Of a stretch of DNA of 64,000 nucleotides, positions 38,736 through 47,817 are shown in pieces; position 1 is the first letter of the stretch, and every line of letters begins with the position of its first letter. Both the position numbers and the translations under genes were made by a program. The notes below the pieces were generated by a model. That model was not told the origin of the DNA. It was given only the letters and a program-made list of their open reading frames with translations, and searched no databases. The stretch comes from Zeimonas sp044507525 (lineage in GTDB: Bacteria > Pseudomonadota > Gammaproteobacteria > Burkholderiales > Burkholderiaceae_E): assembly GCA_044507525.1 (NCBI GenBank), contig JBIQJM010000001.1:1-64000 (forward strand), read 5' to 3'.

Positions 38736-39310
38736 TGAAACGCAGACTCGGCTCGAGGATCGCGCTCGCGGCGGCGCTCTCGATCGGCGCAGGCAGCCAG
38801 ATGGCGTGCGCGCAGATGCCGCCGGCGAGCAAGGCCGGCACGACCGCGGGCATCTCGCCCGAGGCGGAGAAACCGGATCCGGCGCAGCGCGTCTGGCACG
38901 ACGGCGACCGCAAGCGGACGCTGCAGGTCGATCCGGAATGGGTCGTAGACTTCCGCGGCTCGAAGCCGAATCTCGAGCGCGCCCGGCAGCCGGCGACGGC
39001 GGCCACCGCGAAGAACGGTCCCGCCCTCTCCCCGGGCCAGTCGCAGGTGCTGCGCGACGAGACCGGCGCGCCCCGCGCGCTGCCGGGCGGCGTCATCGTG
39101 CGCCTGCGCGACGCCGACATCGCCGGCGCGCGGGCGCTCTTCACCGAACTCGGTTTGCAGCCCGTTCGCGCGATCGATCCGGAGGAACGCACCTGGCTCG
39201 TCGCGTCGCCGCCCGGCCTCGAGTCGCTCACGCTCGCCAACCGGCTGCACGAAAGCGGGCGCTTCGAAGCGGCGACGCCGAACTGGTGGCGACCGCGCGC
39301 GACGAAGTAG
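38735..39310 (+). CDS. Separately encoded S8 propeptide-like chaperone/inhibitor
   Basis: The 191-residue product begins with GTG sharing one base with the protease stop. A signal peptide ends at ACA, a hydrophilic middle follows, and residues 115-185 read like an S8 propeptide: GGVIVRLRDADIAGARALFTEL, LVASPPGLESLTLANRLHES and the ending FEAATPNWW, which matches the AxPN ending of subtilase prodomains. I infer that it folds and holds the adjacent protease inactive until secretion. It could alternatively act purely as an inhibitor. Confidence 0.75.
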   Translation: MKRRLGSRIALAAALSIGAGSQMACAQMPPASKAGTTAGISPEAEKPDPAQRVWHDGDRKRTLQVDPEWVVDFRGSKPNLERARQPATAATAKNGPALSPGQSQVLRDETGAPRALPGGVIVRLRDADIAGARALFTELGLQPVRAIDPEERTWLVASPPGLESLTLANRLHESGRFEAATPNWWRPRATK

Positions 39311-39338
39311 GCGCGCCCGGTTTCGCACTGCGTCGTCG

Positions 39339-39962
39339 CTACCGCGGCTGCCGCGGAACCTCGACGCGCCGCGTCACGCCGCTCGGGCCGGGGAAGTCCT
39401 CGAACAGTGCGCGCGCAAGCAGCGGCAATACCTCCTCGGGCTGCGGAACGAAGCCGTCGGTGAGCGCCGTGCCTTCGTAGACGCGCCGCGGCGGCTTCGT
39501 CGACAGGTCGTCGATCTGCACGCGCAGCCGATAGTCGTACCAGATCCGGTCGCTCGACACCGGGTAGTACGCCGAACCCCACCACAATGGCCCGCCGACG
39601 CTGAAGCCCGCGTGCCGCCCGAAACTGCCCCACCAGAAGTACGGCTGGACCATCGGCTGGTACTCGGTGAAGCGACCCAGGCGACGGTCGACGCGGAAGT
39701 CGAAGGAAACCTCGAAACGCGGGTCCGGCGCCTGGCGAAAGCCCGCCCGCGCCAGTTCGGCGCGCATCAGGTCTTCCCAGTTCGCGTGCTCGAGGCTGTT
39801 GCGCTGCTGCTCCGTGCGCGCGAAACGGTAGGTACGCGGCGCGTCCTGCGGCCACTCGTTGAACGTGGTGATCTCGCCGCGCAACGGCGTCGCGCAACCC
39901 GAGACGAGCGCCACGAGCGATGCGAGCAACGCACATGGCAGGCAACGAGGAAACGCGATCAT
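39339..39962 (-). CDS. DUF4136 lipoprotein
   Basis: The 207-residue product has a lipoprotein signal ending LVSGCATP and a DUF4136 fold: TTFNEWPQDAPRTYRFARTE, FEVSFDFRVDRR, then a glycine/tryptophan-rich centre and YRLRVQIDDLSTKPPRRVYEG. Family members are envelope lipoproteins of unknown role. It is convergent with the protease pair and divergent from pepN. Confidence 0.85.
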   Translation of the reverse strand: MIAFPRCLPCALLASLVALVSGCATPLRGEITTFNEWPQDAPRTYRFARTEQQRNSLEHANWEDLMRAELARAGFRQAPDPRFEVSFDFRVDRRLGRFTEYQPMVQPYFWWGSFGRHAGFSVGGPLWWGSAYYPVSSDRIWYDYRLRVQIDDLSTKPPRRVYEGTALTDGFVPQPEEVLPLLARALFEDFPGPSGVTRRVEVPRQPR

Positions 39963-40105
39963 GATCGCCTCCGACAGTGCCGCTCCGGGCCCGCTTCTGC
40001 GCACGGCGGGCCAAGTGCACGAAACACCCTCTGCGGCAACGGGCTCGCCGCTGCGGCGAGCGCTTACAATCGGAGCACCCTTGGCCGAAGTTCGAGCGCC
40101 GTTCC

Positions 40106-42841
40106 GTGACCGTTCATCGTACCGCCTATACGCCGCCGCCCTGGCTCGTCGACGACGTCCGGCTGGTCTTCGATCTCGATCCCCGGCGAACCACCGTTCG
40201 CACCACGATGTCGGTGCGTCGCAACCCGCAGGCGGCGCCCGATGCGCCCGCCGCGCTCGTTCTCGACGGCGAGCAGCTGGAACTGCTCGACCTGCGCATC
40301 GACGGTCGCCCGCTCGAGCCCACCGCATACCGGATCGACGAGCGCTCGCTGAGCATCGACCGCCTGCCCGAGCGCTGCGAAGTGGGCACGGTCGTCTGCA
40401 TCGATCCGCAGGCGAACACCGCGTTGAGCGGCCTGTATCGCTCGAACGGCGGCTACTTCACGCAGTGCGAGGCGCAGGGCTTTCGCCGCATCACGTGGTT
40501 TCCGGACCGCCCCGACGTGATGGCGCGCTACACGGTCACCCTGCGTGCACCGCGCGAAGACTGTCCCGTGCTGCTGTCGAACGGCAACCTCGTCGACGCC
40601 GGCAGCGGCACCCGCGCGGACGCGGCCGACGATGCCGTCGCCGGCGACGAGTGGCACTGGGCGACGTGGCACGACCCCTTCCCGAAGCCCAGCTACCTGT
40701 TCGCCGTCGTCGCGGCGCGGCTCGTCGCCAACGAACGGCGGCTGCGCACGCGCTCGGGGCGCGACGTGCTGCTGCAGGTGTGGGTCGAGCCCGGCAACGA
40801 GGCGCGCACGGGCCACGCGATGGCTTCGCTCGAGCGCGCGATCCGCTGGGACGAGGAGCGCTTCGGGCTCGAGCTCGATCTCGACCGCTTCATGATCGTC
40901 GCCGTCAGCGATTTCAACATGGGAGCGATGGAGAACAAGGGGCTGAACATCTTCAACGCGAAGTACGTGTTCGCCGATTCCCACATCGCGACCGACCACG
41001 ACTTCGCGGCGGTCGAATCGGTCGTCGGGCACGAGTACTTCCACAACTGGACGGGCAATCGCGTCACCTGCCGCGACTGGTTCCAGCTCACGCTCAAGGA
41101 AGGGCTCACCGTCTTCCGCGACCAGGAGTTCTCGGCCGACATGCTCGCCGCGCGCACGACCGATGCCGCGAGCGCGCGCGCCGTCAAGCGCATCGAGGAC
41201 GTGCGGGTGCTGCGTTCGGCGCAGTTCGCCGAGGACGCCGGGCCGATGGCGCATCCGATCCGGCCCGATGCCTACGAGGAGATCGACAACTTCTACACGG
41301 TCACCGTCTACGAGAAAGGCGCCGAGGTCATCCGGATGCTGCAGACGCTCGCAGGGCGGGACGGCTTCCGGCGCGGACTCGATCTCTACTTCGAGCGCCA
41401 CGACGGGCAGGCGGTGACCTGCGACGACTTCGTGTCGGCGATCGGCGACGCGAACGCGCTTGCGCTCGAGCAATTCCGGCTCTGGTATTCGCAGGCCGGC
41501 ACACCCCGGGTGCGCGTCCGCGGCAGTCACGACGCGGCCGCGCGGCGCTACACGCTCGAAGTGGAGCAGCTCACGCCGCCGACGCCGGGACAGCCCGAGA
41601 AACGACCGTTGCACATCCCCTTCGCCGTCGGCCTGGTCGGACGCGACGACGGGCGCGACCGCCCGTTGCTCGTCTCCGAACTCGTCGACGGGCAGCTGCA
41701 CCGGATCGACGCACGCCCCGGCGACACCGGCGAACGCACCGTGGTGCTCGACCTCACCGAATCGCGCCACGTGATCGTCTTCGACGACATCGACGCCGAT
41801 CCGGTACCCTCGCTCGCGCGCGATTTCTCGGCCCCGATCGTCGTCGAATACGACTACGACGACGCCGCGCTCGCGCTGCTCGCCGCACACGACAGCGACC
41901 CGTTCAACCGCTGGGAGGCGCTGCAGCGCTTCGTCACCGCGAGCATTCTCGCCGTGCTCGAGGGCGCCGACCCCTCCGCACGCTGCGTACCGCTGGTCTC
42001 GACCGTCGCCGCGTTGCTCGACGACGACGCGCTCGACCCGGCGTTTCGCGAGCAGCTCTTCACGCTGCCCTCCGAGGGCTTCGTCGCCGAGCAGCTGTCG
42101 GTGGTCGACCCGGCGGCGCTGCGCGCCGCGCGAAACGCGGTGCGCCGCTGCCTGGCGAGCGCGCTCGATGCGCGCTGGCGCGAGACGTGGTCCGCTTTCC
42201 GCGACGACGCCCCCTATTCGCCGGACCCGGCCGCCGCCGGGCGCCGCGCGCTGAAGAACGCGGCACTGCGCTACTGGATCGAAACGCAGGCGCGCGAGGC
42301 GGTCGACGCGGCGCTCGCGCAGTTCGACGCCGCCGACAACATGACCGATCGCATGGGCGCGTTGCAGGCGCTGCTGCACACGCCCTTCGCCGCCCGCGAC
42401 GAGGCGCTCGCCCGGTTCGCCGCACGCTACGCCGACGAACCGCTCGTGCTCGACAAATGGTTCGCGCTGCAGGCGACGATGCATCGCCAGCCGGGCGACG
42501 GCCCGGTGCTCGCGCGCGTGCGCGAGCTGATGCGCCATCCGGCGTACTCGGTGCGCAACCCGAACCGGCTGCGCGCGCTCGTCGGCAGTTTCTGCAACGG
42601 CAACCTCGCCGAGTTCCACGCGCCCGACGGCTCGGGCTACGCGTTCTGGGTCGAGCAGGTGATCGAGGTCGACGCGCTGAACCCGCAGGCAGCCGCGCGC
42701 CTCGCCCGTGCGCTCGACCGCTGGCGCAAGTTCGACCCCGACCGGCAGCGGCGGATGCGCGCGGCGCTCGAAGACGTCGAACGGCATCGGCCGCTGTCGA
42801 ACGACGTGCGCGAGATCGTCCAGAAGTCGCTCGCCGCCTGA
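40106..42841 (+). CDS. pepN: Aminopeptidase N
   Basis: This 911-residue zinc metallopeptidase removes N-terminal residues from peptides in the cytoplasm. M1-family motifs are MGAMENKGLN for the substrate amino group and HEYFHNWTGNRVTCRDWF, followed by LKEGLTVF, giving HExxH-18-E. The length fits the PepN subgroup with its DUF3458-type C-terminal domains. No ATG lies before the family's YTPPPWLVDDV segment; a GTG at 40106 is the most reasonable start. A TACAAT at 40065-40070 might be the -10 box, without a clear -35. Confidence 0.94.
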   Translation: MTVHRTAYTPPPWLVDDVRLVFDLDPRRTTVRTTMSVRRNPQAAPDAPAALVLDGEQLELLDLRIDGRPLEPTAYRIDERSLSIDRLPERCEVGTVVCIDPQANTALSGLYRSNGGYFTQCEAQGFRRITWFPDRPDVMARYTVTLRAPREDCPVLLSNGNLVDAGSGTRADAADDAVAGDEWHWATWHDPFPKPSYLFAVVAARLVANERRLRTRSGRDVLLQVWVEPGNEARTGHAMASLERAIRWDEERFGLELDLDRFMIVAVSDFNMGAMENKGLNIFNAKYVFADSHIATDHDFAAVESVVGHEYFHNWTGNRVTCRDWFQLTLKEGLTVFRDQEFSADMLAARTTDAASARAVKRIEDVRVLRSAQFAEDAGPMAHPIRPDAYEEIDNFYTVTVYEKGAEVIRMLQTLAGRDGFRRGLDLYFERHDGQAVTCDDFVSAIGDANALALEQFRLWYSQAGTPRVRVRGSHDAAARRYTLEVEQLTPPTPGQPEKRPLHIPFAVGLVGRDDGRDRPLLVSELVDGQLHRIDARPGDTGERTVVLDLTESRHVIVFDDIDADPVPSLARDFSAPIVVEYDYDDAALALLAAHDSDPFNRWEALQRFVTASILAVLEGADPSARCVPLVSTVAALLDDDALDPAFREQLFTLPSEGFVAEQLSVVDPAALRAARNAVRRCLASALDARWRETWSAFRDDAPYSPDPAAAGRRALKNAALRYWIETQAREAVDAALAQFDAADNMTDRMGALQALLHTPFAARDEALARFAARYADEPLVLDKWFALQATMHRQPGDGPVLARVRELMRHPAYSVRNPNRLRALVGSFCNGNLAEFHAPDGSGYAFWVEQVIEVDALNPQAAARLARALDRWRKFDPDRQRRMRAALEDVERHRPLSNDVREIVQKSLAA

Positions 42842-42905
42842 GCGCGGCACCGCCAGACGCGCGCAGCCGGCCACGCACCCGATCCAGTTCCCTGCAGGAG
42901 TCGCC

Positions 42906-43916
42906 ATGCCACCCGTCCCCGTCAGCCTCACCCAGTACCTCGTCGAGAAGCAGCGCGAGAAGGGGCTCATCCCCACCGAGTTGCGCATGCTGCTGGAGGT
43001 GATGGCGCGTACCTGCAAGCGCATCGCCATCGCCGTCTCGAAGGGCGCGCTCGCCGACTCGCTCGGCGAGGCCGGGTCGTCGAACGTGCAGGGCGAATCG
43101 CAGAAGAAGCTCGACGTCATCGCCAACGAAGCGCTGCTCGAGGCCAACGAATGGGGCGGCAACCTCGCCGCGATGGCCTCGGAGGAGATGGACAACCCGT
43201 ACCCGATCCCCAACCGCTATCCGAAGGGCGAGTTCCTGCTGCTCTACGACCCGCTCGACGGATCCTCGAACATCGACGTCAACGTCTCGGTCGGCACGAT
43301 CTTCTCGGTGCTGCGCCTGCCGGAGGGCGTGCAGGACCCGGACGAGACGCACTTCCTGCAGCCGGGCACGAAGCAGGTGGCCGCCGGCTACGCGGTCTAC
43401 GGTCCGTCGACGCTGCTCGTGCTCACCGTCGGCGACGGCGTCGCCTGCTTCACGCTCGATCGCGAGCCGGGTGCGTGGATGCTCACCGCCGACCGCATGC
43501 AGATTCCGGAGAGCACGCGCGAGTTCGCGATCAATGCATCGAACGCGCGTCACTGGCAGCCGCCCGTGAAGCGCTACATCGACGAGCTGCTGGCCGGCAA
43601 GGACGGCCCGCGGGGCGTCGACTTCAACATGCGCTGGGTCGCATCGATGGTCGCCGACGTGCACCGGATCATGACGCGCGGCGGCATCTTCCTCTATCCG
43701 CGCGACAACCGCGACCCGAGCAAGCCCGGCAAGCTGCGGCTGCTCTACGAAGCGAATCCGATGTCCTTCCTCGTCGAGCAGGCGGGCGGCGCGGCCACCA
43801 ACGGCGTGCAGCGGATCATGGACATCGTCCCGTCGAAGCTGCACGAACGGGTCGCGGTGATTCTCGGTTCGAAGGAAGAAGTCGAGCGCGTGACGGAGTA
43901 CCACCGGCAGGCCTGA
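42906..43916 (+). CDS. fbp: Class I fructose-1,6-bisphosphatase
   Basis: This 336-residue enzyme dephosphorylates fructose-1,6-bisphosphate in gluconeogenesis. Class I motifs present include GESQKKLDVIANE, the metal site YDPLDGSSNIDVNVSVG near residue 118, and KLRLLYEANPMSFLVEQAGG near residue 277. AGGAG precedes the ATG. It follows pepN by 64 bases and supports growth on acids together with pyruvate carboxylase. Confidence 0.95.
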   Translation: MPPVPVSLTQYLVEKQREKGLIPTELRMLLEVMARTCKRIAIAVSKGALADSLGEAGSSNVQGESQKKLDVIANEALLEANEWGGNLAAMASEEMDNPYPIPNRYPKGEFLLLYDPLDGSSNIDVNVSVGTIFSVLRLPEGVQDPDETHFLQPGTKQVAAGYAVYGPSTLLVLTVGDGVACFTLDREPGAWMLTADRMQIPESTREFAINASNARHWQPPVKRYIDELLAGKDGPRGVDFNMRWVASMVADVHRIMTRGGIFLYPRDNRDPSKPGKLRLLYEANPMSFLVEQAGGAATNGVQRIMDIVPSKLHERVAVILGSKEEVERVTEYHRQA

Positions 43917-43952
43917 AGCCGAAGCCGAAGCGATCGGCAGTTTCGACCCGAC

Positions 43953-44681
43953 GTGACGACGAGAGCCACCGACGCCCTCCGCCCGCTGATCGCGATCGAT
44001 CGTCGCCTGGCGTGGGCGGGCTTTCGGCAGATGGTGCCGATCTCCGTGTTCGTGATGGTGTTCGGCGCGGCGTTCGGCCTGGCTGCCACGCAGAAGGGCC
44101 TGGACGCGACCTGGACCGTCGTCATGAGCGCGCTGGTGTTCGCCGGCGCCGCGCAGTTCGCGACGCTCGACCTGTGGGGGCCGCAGGTGCCGATCGTCGC
44201 CCTCGCGCTCACCGTGTTCGCCATCAACGCCCGTCACCTGCTGATGGGAGCCACGCTCTACCCCTGGCTGCGCCACCTGCCGCCGAGGCCCCGCTATGGC
44301 GTGATGACGGTGATCTCCGACGTCAACTGGGCGCTGGCGATGCAGGCCTTCGGCAGGGGGCGGCCGGGCCTCGGGCTGCTGCTGGGCGGCGGAATCGCGC
44401 TCTGGGTGTCCTGGGTACTGGGCACCTGGCTGGGCACGGAGGTCGGCCACCTCGTCGCCGATGCGCGGCGCTGGGGACTGGACATGGTGATGGGCTGCTT
44501 CCTGCTGGCCATGGTGCTCGACGGTCGGAAGAACCTGCGCATGCTCGCCATCTGGGCGGTGGCGGCCTGCGCGTCGCTCGCCGCCTGGCGCTACCTGCCC
44601 GAGAACAGCCACGTGGTGGTGGGCGCGCTGGCCGGTGGCCTGCTGGGGATGGGCTGGACGGAGCGAAACCGTGATCGTTGA
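43953..44681 (+). CDS. azlC: AzlC family branched-chain amino acid exporter subunit
   Basis: The 242-residue membrane protein has the AzlC features SVFVMVFGAAFGLAA, FAGAAQFATLDLWG and INARHLLMGATLYPWL. With AzlD it forms an exporter of branched-chain amino acids (YgaZH-like). It starts with GTG at 43953 and overlaps the azlD start by 11 bases, so the two are coupled. Confidence 0.92.
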   Translation: MTTRATDALRPLIAIDRRLAWAGFRQMVPISVFVMVFGAAFGLAATQKGLDATWTVVMSALVFAGAAQFATLDLWGPQVPIVALALTVFAINARHLLMGATLYPWLRHLPPRPRYGVMTVISDVNWALAMQAFGRGRPGLGLLLGGGIALWVSWVLGTWLGTEVGHLVADARRWGLDMVMGCFLLAMVLDGRKNLRMLAIWAVAACASLAAWRYLPENSHVVVGALAGGLLGMGWTERNRDR

Positions 44682-44979
44682 ATCCGCCGGCTGGGGCCTC
44701 GCGCTGATCGTCGCCGTCATGGCGCTGGTGACGCTGGCGACCCGCTGGGGCGGCGTGTTCGTGATGTCTTTCGTGCCGCTCGGCCATCGGGTCCAGCAGT
44801 TCATCGCGGCGATGTCCGGCTCGGTGCTGGTCGCCCTGCTGGCGCCACTGGCGGTGCAAGGCGATGGGGGCGCCCGGCTCGCGCTCGCGACGACGGCCGC
44901 CGCGATGCTCGTGGCGAAGAGACCGCTGCCCGCAATCGCGGCCGGGATCGTGGCGGCGGCCGTGTTCAGGCAGTTCTGA
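44671..44979 (+). CDS. azlD: AzlD family branched-chain amino acid exporter subunit
   Basis: The 102-residue protein has three or four membrane helices with the AzlD pattern LVTLATRWGGVFVMSF, then VPLGHRVQQFIAAMSGSVLVA. It is the small partner of AzlC, starting with GTG inside the azlC 3' end. A hairpin follows in the 59-base gap before the convergent pat gene. Confidence 0.9.
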   Translation: MIVESAGWGLALIVAVMALVTLATRWGGVFVMSFVPLGHRVQQFIAAMSGSVLVALLAPLAVQGDGGARLALATTAAAMLVAKRPLPAIAAGIVAAAVFRQF

Positions 44980-44997
44980 ACCGGTCGGCGTTCTCGA

Positions 44998-45018
44998 GAT
45001 CCGGCATCCCCGCGGATC
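44998..45018. terminator. Hairpin between convergent azlD and pat
   Basis: GATCCG (44998-45003) pairs with CGGATC (45013-45018) around a nine-base loop, in the gap between two convergent stops. It could terminate both directions, but no T run follows on either strand. Confidence 0.3.
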
Positions 45019-45038
45019 CGTCACCCCCCGCACCGATC

Positions 45039-47780
45039 TCACGCAGCCTCGTTCGCCAGGTCCAGCCACACCCGCTTGAGCGACGGATCGTCCCGATCGG
45101 TCTGCACCGAGAAACCCGTCGACTGCATCAGCCGCATCATCGGCGCATTGGCGGCGAGCACGAACCCCTCGATGCGCTCGAGGCCGCGCCGGCGGGCCTG
45201 CTCGATGATCGCCTTCATCAGCGTCGTGCCCAGGCCCTGTCGCTGGATCTCGTCGGCGATCGCGATCGCGAATTCGCAACTGCGGCGGTCGGGATTGAGC
45301 AGGTAGCGCACGACCCCGATGATCGACGCGGCATCGTCCCCGCCCGCGCCCTCCGCCGACGCGTCCTCGTCCGCCTCCCGTACGCCCGGGTCCACCACCG
45401 CGACCAGCGCCAGCTCCCGGTCGTAGTCGATCTGCGTATAGCGCACGAGCATCCGCGGCGACAGCTCGTTGAGCGCCGAGATGAACCGGAAGTAGCGCGA
45501 CTGCTCCGAGAGTCCACGCACGAAACGCTGCAGCCGCTCGCCGTCCTCGGCCTGGATCGGACGGATGACGTACGGGCGTCCGTCGCGCAGCGTGCAGTGC
45601 CGCACCAGCTCCGACGGGTACGGCATGATCGCCATGTGCGCGTAGCGGCGCTGGTCGTGCGGTTCGCGCACCGGGACGTGCGCGTCCGCCACCGCACGCG
45701 CATCGACCGCGATCAGCCCCCCCTCGTCGGCGATGATCGGGTTGATGTCGAGCTCCGCGAGCTGCGGCAACTCGCAGACCATCTCCGACACGCGCACCAG
45801 CAGCCGCTCGAGCGCTTCGAGGTCGACCGCGGGCGCATCCCCGTACTCGGCGAGCGTGCGCGCGACGCGCGTGCGGGCGATCATGCTTCGCGCGAGGAAG
45901 CTGTTCAGCGGCGGAAACTCGAGCGTCGTGTCGCGATGGATCTCGACGCGCTTGCCGCCGGTGCCGAAGGCGATGACCGGACCGAACAGCCGGTCACGGA
46001 ACACGCCGACGTACAGCTCGCGGCCGTGACGGCCGAGCTTCATCGGCTGCAGCGTGACGCCCTGGATGCGCGCCGCCGGGCGCGCCGCGCGCACCGCCGC
46101 CAGGATCGCGTCGAACTGCTCGCGCACCTCGGTCGCGTTGCGCACGTTCAGCGCGACGCCGCCGACGTCGCTCTTGTGCGCGATGTCGGACGAGCTGATC
46201 TTCATCGCGACCGGGTAGCCGATCCCGTTCGCCGCGGCCACCGCCTGCTGTCGATCGGTGGCGAGCAGCGTGCGGTTCACCGGCACGTGGAAGGCATCGA
46301 GCAGCACCTTCGACTCGAGCTCGGTCAGCACCTCTCGCCCTTCGGCCAGCGCCGCATCGAGCACGCCCCGCGCACGCTCGACGTCGGGCCGGTCGCGGCC
46401 GGACAGCGAACGCGGCGTCTGCTGCAGCAGCAGCTGGTTCTGGTAGAACGTCGCCACGGTGGAGAACGCGTCGACCGCCGCCTCGGGCGTGCGGAACACC
46501 GGCACGCCGGCCGCGTCGAGCCAGGCGCGCAGCGGGCGCGTCGAGTTGTCGCCGAGCCAGCAGGCGAACATCGGCTTGCCGAGCGTACCGGCGATGCGCG
46601 CGATCCGTTCGGTGATCTGCGGCGCATCGAGGCCGGCGAACGGCGACAGCAGCACCAGCATCGCATCCGACTCGGGATCGTAGGCGATCGCCTCGAGGGC
46701 GTTCGCGTAGTCGTCGGCGCTCGCCGCGAGCCCGAGGTTCAGCGGATTGGCGATCTCGACGCCGGGCAGCGACGCCGCGAGACGGCGCCGCGTGGGCTCG
46801 GTGTACGGCAGCACCCGGATGTTCGCCATGCACGCCTGGTCGGAGGCGAGGACGAGCGGGCCGTTGCCGTTGCCGATCATCGCGAGCCGCTTGCCGAGCG
46901 GCCAGTTGCGCGAAGCGAGGTAGCGCGCCGCCGTGAACAACTGCGTGAAGAGGCGCACCTGCACGGCGCCGGCGCGTCGCAGCGCCGCGCTGTAGACCTC
47001 GTCGCTGCCGACGATTGCGCCCGAGTGCGTACGTGCGGTCGGGCGGCTGGCCGCGTCGCGACCGCCCTTGAGCACGACGACGGGCTTGACCGACGCGAGC
47101 GCGCGCAGCGCGCTCATGAAGCTGCGCGAATCGCGCACCGCCTCCAGATAGACGACGACCGCCTTCGTCGACGGATCGTTGGCCAGGAAATCGAGCACCT
47201 GCGCGATGTCGATGTCGAGCTCGGCGCCCAGCGATACCGCCAGCGAGAAGCCGATCGCCGTGTCGCCTGCCCAGTCGAGGATCGCGCCGCCGAGCACGCC
47301 CGACTGGCTGACGAGCGCGACGTTTCCAGGCGGCGGCAGCACGCCCATCCGTCCGGCGTCGAGCCTGCGCGGCGGGCGCGCGAAGCCGAGCGTGCCGGGC
47401 CCGAGCAGCCGGATCCGCGCTTCGCGGGCGATCGCGAGCAGGTCGGCGCAGACCTCGGCCCCGGATGCCTCGCACAGCAGCGCCGCCGTGCGCGCACCGA
47501 GGCGGGCTGCCTCGTGCATCGCCGCGACCGCATGCGTCGGCGCGACGGCGAGCACGGCGAGATCGACACCGCGCTCGGTGCGCGCCGCTTCACCCGGCGA
47601 GGAGTCGGCGGCAGCCTGCGGCCCGTCGTCGCCCCGCGCGAGCACGACGCGCCGTACGCTCGCCTTGGAGCTCTCGAGCTGGTGTTGCAGGTGACCTACC
47701 CACGGTGCTTCGTCCGGTCCGCAGACCAGGACGATCCGCGACGGATCGAACAGCGAGGTCAGCGCGTCCTGGCGTTCCAT
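45039..47780 (-). CDS. Pat-type protein lysine acetyltransferase (NDP-forming acyl-CoA synthetase-like fused to GNAT)
   Basis: The 913-residue protein combines a CoA-binding domain (residues 10-135), a succinyl-CoA-ligase-like region with VSQSGVLGGAILDWAG, an ATP-grasp-like domain (about 490-710) and a C-terminal GNAT acetyltransferase (about 745-910; EIQRQGLGTTLMKAIIEQA). This order is that of Pat/YfiQ, which acetylates lysines of enzymes such as acetyl-CoA synthetase. The upstream neighbour, 37 bases away on the same strand, is an HDAC-family deacetylase, so both halves of an acetylation cycle may be co-transcribed. Confidence 0.9.
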   Translation of the reverse strand: MERQDALTSLFDPSRIVLVCGPDEAPWVGHLQHQLESSKASVRRVVLARGDDGPQAAADSSPGEAARTERGVDLAVLAVAPTHAVAAMHEAARLGARTAALLCEASGAEVCADLLAIAREARIRLLGPGTLGFARPPRRLDAGRMGVLPPPGNVALVSQSGVLGGAILDWAGDTAIGFSLAVSLGAELDIDIAQVLDFLANDPSTKAVVVYLEAVRDSRSFMSALRALASVKPVVVLKGGRDAASRPTARTHSGAIVGSDEVYSAALRRAGAVQVRLFTQLFTAARYLASRNWPLGKRLAMIGNGNGPLVLASDQACMANIRVLPYTEPTRRRLAASLPGVEIANPLNLGLAASADDYANALEAIAYDPESDAMLVLLSPFAGLDAPQITERIARIAGTLGKPMFACWLGDNSTRPLRAWLDAAGVPVFRTPEAAVDAFSTVATFYQNQLLLQQTPRSLSGRDRPDVERARGVLDAALAEGREVLTELESKVLLDAFHVPVNRTLLATDRQQAVAAANGIGYPVAMKISSSDIAHKSDVGGVALNVRNATEVREQFDAILAAVRAARPAARIQGVTLQPMKLGRHGRELYVGVFRDRLFGPVIAFGTGGKRVEIHRDTTLEFPPLNSFLARSMIARTRVARTLAEYGDAPAVDLEALERLLVRVSEMVCELPQLAELDINPIIADEGGLIAVDARAVADAHVPVREPHDQRRYAHMAIMPYPSELVRHCTLRDGRPYVIRPIQAEDGERLQRFVRGLSEQSRYFRFISALNELSPRMLVRYTQIDYDRELALVAVVDPGVREADEDASAEGAGGDDAASIIGVVRYLLNPDRRSCEFAIAIADEIQRQGLGTTLMKAIIEQARRRGLERIEGFVLAANAPMMRLMQSTGFSVQTDRDDPSLKRVWLDLANEAA

Positions 47781-47817
47781 GCCGACGGGCCGGCCGGCGG
47801 ACGGTCGATCCGCGGCA

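Noticed and set aside
40065..40070. TACAAT as the pepN -10 box
   Set aside because: No supporting -35 hexamer at an acceptable distance, so not listed as a feature.
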